Source: Myxococcus hansupus
Lineage (GTDB): Bacteria > Myxococcota > Myxococcia > Myxococcales > Myxococcaceae
Direction: 5' to 3'
NCBI RefSeq assembly: GCF_000280925.3
Contig: NZ_CP012109.1
Coordinates: 3,244,501 to 3,308,500 of the forward strand
Length of the DNA stretch: 64,000 bases
The notes under the pieces are model-generated. The model was not told the origin of the DNA. It did no database searches and saw nothing but the letters and a program-made list of their open reading frames with translations. Numbering within the stretch: the stretch's first letter is position 1; each line of letters starts with the position of its first letter. Shown one piece after another: positions 57,485 to 64,000 of this stretch. A program made the translations under genes and the position numbers.

Positions 57485-58240
57485 ATGGACAAGGTCATCG
57501 TCATCACGGGCGCGAGCGGTGGAATCGGCGCGGAGCTGGCGCGGCAGGCAGGTCGGCAGGGCGCCCGGCTGGTGCTGGCCGCGCGCCGGAAGGCGGAGCT
57601 GGAGGCCGTGGCGGCGCAATGCGGAAGCGAAGCGCTGGCGGTGGTCACCGATGCGACCCGTCGAGACGAAATGGAGCGGCTGCGTGACGCGGCGCTCGCG
57701 CGCTTTGGCCGTATCGACGTGTGGGTGAACAACGCGGGCCGAGGCATCACCCGTTCCGTGGCGGAGCTCACGGACGCGGACCTCGAGGCCATGTGGCGTG
57801 ACAACGTGAACACCGCGCTCTACGGCATGCAGGCGGTGCTGCCGCACTTCCAGGCACGCGACGCCGGGCAGATCGTCAACGTCTCCAGCACGCTAGGGCG
57901 GCTGCCCATGGTTCCGCACCGGTCCGCGTACAGCGCGGCGAAGCACGCGCTCAACGCGCTCAGCGCGTGTCTGCGTCAGGACCTGCGTGAGACGCACCCA
58001 GGCATCACCGTCACGGTGGTGATGCCGGGCGTGGTCGCCACGGCCTTTGGCGACAATGCGCTGGGTGGGGGCCCCGACTCCCGCACGTTGCCGGGGGCGC
58101 AGCGCGTCGAGGACGCCGCGAAGGTCATCCTCGACGTCATCGAACACCCGCGCGCGGAGGTCTACACGCAGGCTTCGACGCAGGCCCAGGTCGAGCGGTA
58201 CTACCGCGACGTGGGCGATTTCGAGCAGGGTGCTCGTTAG
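57485..58240 (+). CDS. SDR family oxidoreductase
   Basis: A 251-residue short-chain dehydrogenase. Cofactor motif TGASGGIG (8-15), NNAG near 86, catalytic Ser in 'VNVSSTLG' and YxxxK in YSAAK near 157-161. AAGGAG precedes the ATG. The C-terminus contains 'YYRDVGDFEQGAR'. Substrate unknown. It is divergent from the phosphoesterase gene and convergent with the next gene. Confidence 0.93.
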   Translation: MDKVIVITGASGGIGAELARQAGRQGARLVLAARRKAELEAVAAQCGSEALAVVTDATRRDEMERLRDAALARFGRIDVWVNNAGRGITRSVAELTDADLEAMWRDNVNTALYGMQAVLPHFQARDAGQIVNVSSTLGRLPMVPHRSAYSAAKHALNALSACLRQDLRETHPGITVTVVMPGVVATAFGDNALGGGPDSRTLPGAQRVEDAAKVILDVIEHPRAEVYTQASTQAQVERYYRDVGDFEQGAR

Positions 58241-58249
58241 CCGCGGACC

Positions 58250-58936
58250 TCAGCGGATGCAGAGGTAGTCGAAGTTCTGGGGCGTGACGTTCGTGAGGAG
58301 GCCCGAGTTGCAGTAGGCCAGGGCGTAGTCGTAGCGCACGGTCTTGGCGGCGCGCCGCTCGACGCAGAAGCCCGTGCCCACGCCACAACGCCAGGCATCG
58401 CGGTACTCGATGTCGTAGCTGTTGCCGTCGAATGTGTTGTTGCAGATGCCCCAGGCAGGGGCCTGGACCCGGCGGGTACAGGAGGCGTTCTGCCAGATGC
58501 GGGTCAAGGGGTCCGCGAAGATGGTCGTGGGACAGGGGATCCAGGGGAGGACGGCTTCACCCGTGGGGCAAAGCTTGAACATGAGGGGCCACTCCTTCCA
58601 GGGATGGCGGGTGACCGTGAAGTACGTCGTATCCCCCGTCAGTTCATCCTTGGTCACATACTGCGCGGTGCCGGTGCGCTGGGCCTTGAGCTGCGAAAGG
58701 ACGATCTGCTCCGCGGTGTCCATCACGTGAAGGACGCCCGCCTCGCGGTCGAGCGCGCCGATGAGGTCCTCCAACTTGCGAGGGGGCTCGTTCTCCACCG
58801 CGTCCGCATCGAGGGCCGCCGTTTCCTCCATGACTTCAGGCTGCAGCTCCTCCACCGGACCACCGCAGGCGGTTCCCAATCCCAGGGCCGCCACGACGGC
58901 CAGGACACTTCGTGCGATTCGGGTCTGCGCAATCAT
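58250..58936 (-). CDS. Cys-containing hypothetical lipoprotein
   Basis: A 228-residue protein: signal peptide with lipobox GTAC (cysteine near residue 24), an acidic linker, and a compact domain with eight or so cysteines ('FKLCPTGEAVLPWIPCPT', 'QNASCTRRVQAPAWGICNN', 'RCGVGTGFCVERR', 'YLCIR') that may form disulfides in the periplasm or outside the cell. GGAGACG precedes the ATG. I do not recognise a family. The 261-base gap upstream shows nothing clear. Confidence 0.75.
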   Translation of the reverse strand: MIAQTRIARSVLAVVAALGLGTACGGPVEELQPEVMEETAALDADAVENEPPRKLEDLIGALDREAGVLHVMDTAEQIVLSQLKAQRTGTAQYVTKDELTGDTTYFTVTRHPWKEWPLMFKLCPTGEAVLPWIPCPTTIFADPLTRIWQNASCTRRVQAPAWGICNNTFDGNSYDIEYRDAWRCGVGTGFCVERRAAKTVRYDYALAYCNSGLLTNVTPQNFDYLCIR

Positions 58937-59197
58937 CAGACGTCTCCAATTGCTGGCAAAAGAATGGACGAGCGATGAAGTCGGTCGAGGTGCGCGTCCG
59001 GCGTCTGCAATTGAGGGGCCTGGATTGATAGGGATTTCTGCCCGAGGGGAAGCTGCATGGGCAGACAGCATGGGTGTTGCGTTTTACGTTACTGCGAGGG
59101 CATGGCGTGACGGGGAAGGTCACAACCCGGGCGGCCCCGCTGCGGGGAACATGCCTGTCACGAGCGCGTCAGGCATGCGTCCCCGGGGGACCTGCGC

Positions 59198-59755
59198 TCA
59201 GGTGCGGGCTTCGCGTCCCGTTGACGCACCCGCGCTCTTCAAGTCCTCCAGGATGGCCTTGCTGAAGTCTTCCAGGTCATCCGGCTTGCGGCTGGTGATC
59301 CAATTGGCGTCGCGGACCACGGACGCGTCCCTCACCCGGACGTTGGGAATCATCTTCAGGTCCTGCTGAATCGTGGTCCACGCGGTGAGCGTCCGCCCGT
59401 CCACGATGCCCGCGGAGATGAAGAGCTGCGGCCCGTGACACACGGCGGCGATGAGCTTGCCGCGGTCATCGAACTCCTTCACGAACCGGATGAAGCGCTC
59501 GTCGGCCCGGAGGTTGTCGGGAGAGTGGCCTCCGGGGATGAGCAGCATGTCGAAGTCCTTCACGTCGACCTCGTCGATGCCGCGCTCCAGCCGGAACTTC
59601 TCCTTGCCTCGTTTGCCCTCGACCGAGTCGCCCGCCTTCTTGCCGATGAGCACCACCTCATGGCCGGCACCGCGCAGTTGGTCATAGGGCACGCGGAGCT
59701 CCGAGTCCTCGAAGCCGTCACCCACGATGCAAGCAACCCGCTTTCCATCCGCCAT
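59198..59755 (-). CDS. DJ-1/PfpI family protein
   Basis: A 185-residue class I amidotransferase-like protein. Nucleophile Cys106 in AAVCHGPQLF and the acidic partner Glu16 in 'GFEDSEL' are present, as is 'LLIPGGHSPDNLR'. This matches the PfpI/YhbO type (protein deglycase or stress protease-like). The gene is single; 165 bases separate it from the ABC permease stop. Confidence 0.92.
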   Translation of the reverse strand: MADGKRVACIVGDGFEDSELRVPYDQLRGAGHEVVLIGKKAGDSVEGKRGKEKFRLERGIDEVDVKDFDMLLIPGGHSPDNLRADERFIRFVKEFDDRGKLIAAVCHGPQLFISAGIVDGRTLTAWTTIQQDLKMIPNVRVRDASVVRDANWITSRKPDDLEDFSKAILEDLKSAGASTGREART

Positions 59756-59920
59756 GTCGTCCCTCCTCGAGTGGGGTCTTCAAACATCTGCACGCTGTGC
59801 AGTCCCCACTCGGAAGGGGAGGCCTGGGAGTGGATCCGGCCAGGTTGCTCGCCGCCACCTTGCAGGGCGGGCAGGCACACGAGGCGACGGCCCCCGTCGC
59901 GGCGGGGGCCGTCCGTACCG

Positions 59921-61132
59921 TCACTCGTAGCGGAGCGACTCGATGGGGGCCAGGCTCGCCGCGCGCCGGGCCGGCCAGATGCCGAAGAACACACCCACCG
60001 TCGCGGAGAAGGCGATGGCGACCACGATGGCCTCGGGGGCCACCACCACCGTCCAGCCCGCCATGCGCTCGAGCATCGCCGCGCCGCCCACGCCCAGCAG
60101 CAACCCCAGGGTTCCACCCGCGAGGCACAGCACCAGTGACTCGACGAGGAACTGGAGCATGATGTCCATGCCCGTGGCGCCCAGCGCCTTGCGCAGACCA
60201 ATCTCGCGCGTCCGCTCCGTCACCGACACGAGCATGATGTTCATGATGCCGATGCCGCCCACCAGCAGGGAGATGGCGGCGATGCCCGCGAGCAGCAGGG
60301 AGAACGTCTGCGTCGTCTCCTGCATGGTGGTGAGCAGCGAGGCCTGATCCCGGATGTTGAAGTCCGCGGCCTGCTCCGGGCGCAGCCGGTGTTCACGGCG
60401 CAGCTTCTGGTCAATCTCCGCCATGGCGTCGTTCATGGACTTCTCGCTCACGGCCTGCACCGCGATGGAGCGGATGCGGTCGCTGCCCATCACCCGGAAC
60501 TGCGCGGTGGACAGCGGGATGTAGAGGCTCTCATCCGGGTTGTTGAAGCCCTGTGCGCCTTTCTCCGCGAGCACGCCAATCACTTCGAAGGGGATGCCTC
60601 GGATTCGGATGGACTCGCCCACCAGCGACGCGCTGTTCGCCAGCCCCAACTGCGCCCCCGCGAGCGCGCCCAGCACCACCACCCGGCGGCGACCCCGGTC
60701 CTCGGTCTCCGTGAAGAGCCGACCGTCGGTGATTTGCCCCTGGTTGACGCGGAAGTAGTCCGGCCAGGTGCCAACGACGGACAGGCTCGCGTTCTTCGCG
60801 CCGTACTCCACCTGGAAGCGCGACTCGATCTCCGGCGAGACGGCCTGGATGTAGCGCGCGTTCTCCTTCAGCGCCGTCGCGTCCTTGATGGTGAGGGACG
60901 CCTGGGCGCGAATCATGCCGCCGCCCGGCGCGAAGGACTGGCCCGGGCGCACCGTGAGGACGTTGGTGCCCAGCGTCTGGAGCCGCTGCGCCACCGAGCG
61001 CTGCGCACCTTCGCCCAGGGCCACCATGGTGATGACCGCGGCGATGCCGATGACGATGCCCAGCATGGTCAGCAGCGACCGCAGCTTGTTGGCGAGGACC
61101 GCATCGAATGCGACCCGGATGATTTCACCCAT
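59921..61132 (-). CDS. MacB-like ABC transporter permease
   Basis: A 403-residue membrane protein: N-terminal helix ('LTMLGIVIGIAAVITMVALG'), a periplasmic MacB-type domain (about 45-270) and three C-terminal helices (280-395) with 'SVTERTREIGLRKALGA'. FtsX/MacB architecture, here without the fused ATPase found in E. coli MacB, which is encoded separately upstream. Last gene of the TolC - ATPase - adaptor - permease operon. Confidence 0.93.
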   Translation of the reverse strand: MGEIIRVAFDAVLANKLRSLLTMLGIVIGIAAVITMVALGEGAQRSVAQRLQTLGTNVLTVRPGQSFAPGGGMIRAQASLTIKDATALKENARYIQAVSPEIESRFQVEYGAKNASLSVVGTWPDYFRVNQGQITDGRLFTETEDRGRRRVVVLGALAGAQLGLANSASLVGESIRIRGIPFEVIGVLAEKGAQGFNNPDESLYIPLSTAQFRVMGSDRIRSIAVQAVSEKSMNDAMAEIDQKLRREHRLRPEQAADFNIRDQASLLTTMQETTQTFSLLLAGIAAISLLVGGIGIMNIMLVSVTERTREIGLRKALGATGMDIMLQFLVESLVLCLAGGTLGLLLGVGGAAMLERMAGWTVVVAPEAIVVAIAFSATVGVFFGIWPARRAASLAPIESLRYE

Positions 61133-61162
61133 GACGTGTCCTCCTCCTTTCGGGAACGGGAA

Positions 61163-62608
61163 CTAGCGCGGCATCCGCGGACCACCGGCGCCGGGAATCA
61201 CCCCTCCCGACATCTGGCGCATCCGCTCGTTGCGCTGCTGCTGCTGCTGCTGGAGCTTCGCGACGGAGATGAGCATCACCTGCTCGCCTTCCTCCAGCCC
61301 GCTCACCACCTCGGTGCTCTCCCAGTCGCTCAGGCCCAGCGTGACGCGGCGGGGCTCGAGGCCCTTGGCGCCCTGCACGAAGACGACGCCCATCCGTGTG
61401 TCCGTCTGGCCCTGACGCTCCTCGCGCTGCCGGCGTCCCGCCCCGCCCTCGCCCGAGCCGCCCCGGCCTTCGCCCGCGGTGGCCTTCGCCGGCACCACGT
61501 TGGCGCCCGGCCCGTTGCCCTGCGCCGCCGCCTGCGTGGCGCCCGTGCCCGCCTCGCCCACGGCGGACACCGTGGTCGCGCCCGCCGGAGCCCCGCGCTG
61601 GTTCGGCGCGCCGGGCGGCCGCATCACCGCGCGCACCGCGTCCTCGGAGAGCCCCACCGCGGCCGCCGCGCTCCGGGCATCCCGCACGCCCACCACGGCG
61701 GTGTTGGGAATGGTGATGGCGTTGCGCCGGCGGGAGATTTCAATGGCCACCTCCGCGTTCATGCCCGGCCGCAGCAGGCCGTCCGGGTTGTCCATGCGCA
61801 CGAGCACCGGGAAGAGGGTGACGTTCTGCTCCACCAAGGCCTGCGGCTCAATCTTGACCACCTCGCCAATGAAGGTGCGGCCCGGGTAGGCCTCCATGGT
61901 GACGCGGGCCTTCTGGCCGGCCTTGATCTGCCCGACGTCCGTCTCGTCCACCTTGGCGCGCACCTGCATCACCGACAGGTCGGCCATCTTGAACAGCGCG
62001 GTGCCACCCGAGACGTTGTTCGTGGCCGAGGCGATGATGACGCCCGGCTGGATGGTCCGCTCCAGGATGGTGCCCGGGCTGGGCGCGATGATGGTGACGT
62101 CCCGGCTGCGCTCGCGGGCCAACTGGAGGTTGGTCTCCGCGCGGACCTTCGTCGCCCGCGCCGTGGCCGAGGCGTCCACCGCCGTCTCGTACTCCTGCAG
62201 CGTCACGTAGCCGTCCTTGCGCAGCGTCTCCATGCGCTGACGCTGGGCCTCGGTGGTGTTCAGCCGCACCCGCGCGGACTCCAGGTCGGCCTGGGCCTGC
62301 GCCAGCGCGTTCTGCACGTCGCGCGGCTCAATCTCCGCCAGCAGCGTGCCCTTGGCCACGGTGTCGCCCGTGTCGAAGTGGACCTTCAGCACCTCACCGG
62401 AGGCCTGGGACTTCACCTCCACCACGCGCAAGGGCTCGACCAGTCCCGCGGACTCCGCCACCACTTCCATGTCCCGGCGCTCCGCCGCCGCCAGCGCGGA
62501 CGAGCGCTCCTGCTGCGGGGGCGCCACGTCGCGCTGGGTGATGTACACACCCGCTCCCAGCAGGAGCGCCGCGCTGCCCGAGATGATCCATGTCTTCGTC
62601 TTGCTCAC
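61163..62608 (-). CDS. Periplasmic adaptor (MacA-like membrane fusion protein)
   Basis: A 481-residue adaptor: N-terminal helix (7-24), barrel-sandwich hybrid domain with 'VEVKSQASGEVLKVHFDTGD', an alpha-helical hairpin (100-150) and beta-barrel and membrane-proximal domains. A low-complexity insertion of about 85 residues rich in Gly, Ala, Gln and Arg (approximately 315-405) lies in the membrane-proximal part, unlike normal MacA. The C-terminus is Gln-rich ('QQQQQRNERM'). It links the permease to TolC. Confidence 0.9.
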   Translation of the reverse strand: MSKTKTWIISGSAALLLGAGVYITQRDVAPPQQERSSALAAAERRDMEVVAESAGLVEPLRVVEVKSQASGEVLKVHFDTGDTVAKGTLLAEIEPRDVQNALAQAQADLESARVRLNTTEAQRQRMETLRKDGYVTLQEYETAVDASATARATKVRAETNLQLARERSRDVTIIAPSPGTILERTIQPGVIIASATNNVSGGTALFKMADLSVMQVRAKVDETDVGQIKAGQKARVTMEAYPGRTFIGEVVKIEPQALVEQNVTLFPVLVRMDNPDGLLRPGMNAEVAIEISRRRNAITIPNTAVVGVRDARSAAAAVGLSEDAVRAVMRPPGAPNQRGAPAGATTVSAVGEAGTGATQAAAQGNGPGANVVPAKATAGEGRGGSGEGGAGRRQREERQGQTDTRMGVVFVQGAKGLEPRRVTLGLSDWESTEVVSGLEEGEQVMLISVAKLQQQQQQRNERMRQMSGGVIPGAGGPRMPR

Positions 62609-62653
62609 GACGACCTCCCGTTCCCTGTCCCACGCAGCGAGCGTGGCGAAAAT

Positions 62654-63400
62654 TCAGTGCTGATTCCGCTCGTCCCGCTCGATGACGCCGTCCTTCAAGA
62701 ACAGCACCCGATGCGCATGCGCCGCGATGTCCGCTTCGTGGGTGACGACCATCAGGGTCTGCCCTTGCGTGTGCAGCTCGCCGAAGAGCGCCATGATCTC
62801 CTCGCCGGTGCGGCTGTCGAGCGCGCCCGTGGGCTCGTCCGCCAGCAGCAGCGCGGGTTGCGTCACCAGCGCACGGGCAATGGCCACGCGCTGGCGCTGA
62901 CCGCCGGACAGCTCGTTGGGCCGGTGGTCCTTGCGTGCGCCCAGGCCCACCTTGTCCAGCATCGCCGCCGCGCGCTCGCGGCGTTCCTTCTTGGGCACGC
63001 GGGCGTAGATGAGCGGCAGCGCCACGTTGTCCAGCGCCGACGCGCGGGGCAGCAGGTTGAAGCTCTGGAACACGAAGCCCAGCTCCCGGTTCCGGATGCG
63101 GGCCAGCGCGTTCTCCGACATGCCCGCCACCGGCTGGCCGTTGAGCCAGTACTGCCCGTCACTGGGGACGTCCAGGCAGCCGATGAGGTTCATGAAGGTG
63201 GACTTGCCCGAGCCGGACGGCCCCATGACGGCCACGTACTCGTTGCGCTGGATGGTGAGGTCGACACCGCGCAGCGCGCGCACCACCTCGGAGCCCATCG
63301 TGTATTCCTTGCGCAGGCCTTCGACGCGGATGATGACGTTGGCGATGTCCCGAGCGGCGCCCGGGCCCTGCGTCGGCTGCGGCTGGGTGGTCGTGCTCAT
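62654..63400 (-). CDS. MacB-like ABC transporter ATP-binding protein
   Basis: A 248-residue ATPase: Walker [10 protein letters not shown] near 62, Q-loop, signature [15 protein letters not shown], Walker [13 protein letters not shown] and the switch His in 'VVTHEADIA'. Typical of the MacB/LolD family. Its start overlaps the TolC gene stop (ATGA), and the adaptor follows 45 bases later. Confidence 0.95.
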   Translation of the reverse strand: MSTTTQPQPTQGPGAARDIANVIIRVEGLRKEYTMGSEVVRALRGVDLTIQRNEYVAVMGPSGSGKSTFMNLIGCLDVPSDGQYWLNGQPVAGMSENALARIRNRELGFVFQSFNLLPRASALDNVALPLIYARVPKKERRERAAAMLDKVGLGARKDHRPNELSGGQRQRVAIARALVTQPALLLADEPTGALDSRTGEEIMALFGELHTQGQTLMVVTHEADIAAHAHRVLFLKDGVIERDERNQH

Positions 63401-64000
63401 AGCGGCCTCCCCGCGAGTGCGACCAACGCCGCGCGCGAGATGCGGTACTCGAAGCGGAAGGCCACCAGGTTGATCTCCGCCTGCACCAGGTTCTCCTGGG
63501 ACGTCAGCAGCTCGAGGATGGTGGTGGCCCCCAGCTTGTAGCGCTCCTGCTGCACCTTCAGGTCTTCCTTCGCCACCTCGACGGACTCGGTCGCCAGGGT
63601 GATGCGGTTCGACGCCAGCTTGAGCTGGCTCAGGGAGGTTCCCACGCTGGAGCGCACCGCGCGCCGGGTATCGGCCAGCGTGGCCTGCGCCACCGACGCC
63701 TGCGTCCGGGCGTTCACCACGCGCTCCTCTCGGACGAAGCCGTCGAAGATGGGGTAGGAGAGGCCCAAGCGCACCGACCAGCTCGTGCGGCCACCGTTGA
63801 AGGCCGGCTCGTCGTTGAACCAGTCATACCCGCCCGACAGGCGCACCGTGGGGAGGTAGGTCGACTTGGCCGCGCCCACGCTGGCCTCCGCCGCGCGCAG
63901 GTCCGCCTCCGCCGCCAGCACCGAGGGGGCCCGGGCGGTGATTTCGTCGGCCAGCGCCTGCTCCGTGAGCGCGAACGGCGCCTCGTCCTGGTTCTCCAGG
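63397..64000 (-). CDS. TolC family outer-membrane efflux protein (N-terminus outside window)
   Basis: The last 200 residues of a TolC-like protein, open to the window edge. Coiled-coil heptads and '[21 protein letters not shown]', '[19 protein letters not shown]' and '[19 protein letters not shown]' are typical of the second helical repeat of the family. It is the first gene of the export operon (TolC, ATPase, adaptor, permease). Confidence 0.92.
   Translation of the reverse strand, partial: LENQDEAPFALTEQALADEITARAPSVLAAEADLRAAEASVGAAKSTYLPTVRLSGGYDWFNDEPAFNGGRTSWSVRLGLSYPIFDGFVREERVVNARTQASVAQATLADTRRAVRSSVGTSLSQLKLASNRITLATESVEVAKEDLKVQQERYKLGATTILELLTSQENLVQAEINLVAFRFEYRISRAALVALAGRPL

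Noticed and set aside
60389..63541. 1050-codon + strand frame opposite the export operon
   Set aside because: Composition is His/Arg/Leu-rich antisense; the minus strand holds four clear transport genes.

Overview
The window is about 70% GC, densely packed and read from both strands. Gene content (HD-GYP and NtrC-type regulators, globin-coupled and multi-PAS kinases, many lipoproteins, Lys/Ala-rich histone-H1-like protein tails, M56-TonB proteins) points to a chromosomal segment of a myxobacterium, most likely Myxococcaceae (Myxococcus/Corallococcus type). That assignment is inferred from protein style, not from a marker gene. I saw no tRNA, rRNA, CRISPR array, insertion sequence or phage gene.

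Layout. 0-5.3 kb: a multi-PAS sensor cut by the window edge, a fatty acid desaturase, a phosphoribosyltransferase, a tiny proline-rich protein and a BON-SRPBCC membrane protein. 5.4-9 kb: a frameshifted patatin-like lipase, a DUF6232-like membrane protein and a TetR regulator, tied together by three copies of one 23-bp operator (TGACCA-N11-TGGTCA type). 9-12.9 kb: two LysR regulators and an exported cupin / quinol monooxygenase / carboxymuconolactone decarboxylase operon. 13.1-16.1 kb: a three-gene phosphorelay (globin-coupled kinase, double receiver, receiver-kinase) without an output domain. 16.1-18.5 kb: a BlaI-BlaR1 pair in which the M56 protease carries a TonB C-terminus; its promoter has -35 and -10 boxes around one operator and appears to give a leaderless mRNA. 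18.6-22.5 kb: a hypothetical protein, an NtrC-type regulator, OsmC and CBS proteins. 22.6-24.7 kb: TPP riboswitch and thiC. 24.8-29 kb: DUF4870 protein, moaA, HD-GYP regulator, thiO.

29-36.5 kb holds the full histidine operon (hisG-D-C-H-A-B-F-N-IE), nearly all genes overlapping by 1-4 bases. It is preceded by a 30-codon His-rich leader peptide and an intrinsic terminator, a classical attenuator. hisA carries a one-base frameshift near its end, in the same GGGGCCTA context as the lipase frameshift. 38.4-45.2 kb is a lipoate / 2-oxoacid dehydrogenase cluster: lpdA, lipA, an E2 subunit, an unusual helical repeat-zinc finger-P-loop protein and a LipB-Nudix fusion. 45.2-48 kb: MBL-fold hydrolase, ribA, moeA. 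48.3-54 kb: an H1-like protein and an RNase R with a repeat-rich disordered tail of about 590 residues. 54-59.8 kb: small membrane proteins, lipoproteins, a metallophosphoesterase, an SDR and a PfpI protein. 59.9-64 kb: a MacAB-TolC-type export operon on the minus strand, with the TolC gene running out of the window.

How they work together: the clearest functional units are histidine synthesis, lipoylation, thiamine synthesis (thiC and thiO, separate loci), molybdenum cofactor synthesis (moaA and moeA, separate loci) and the export pump. Regulation can be read directly for the TetR-lipase, BlaI, thiC and his units.
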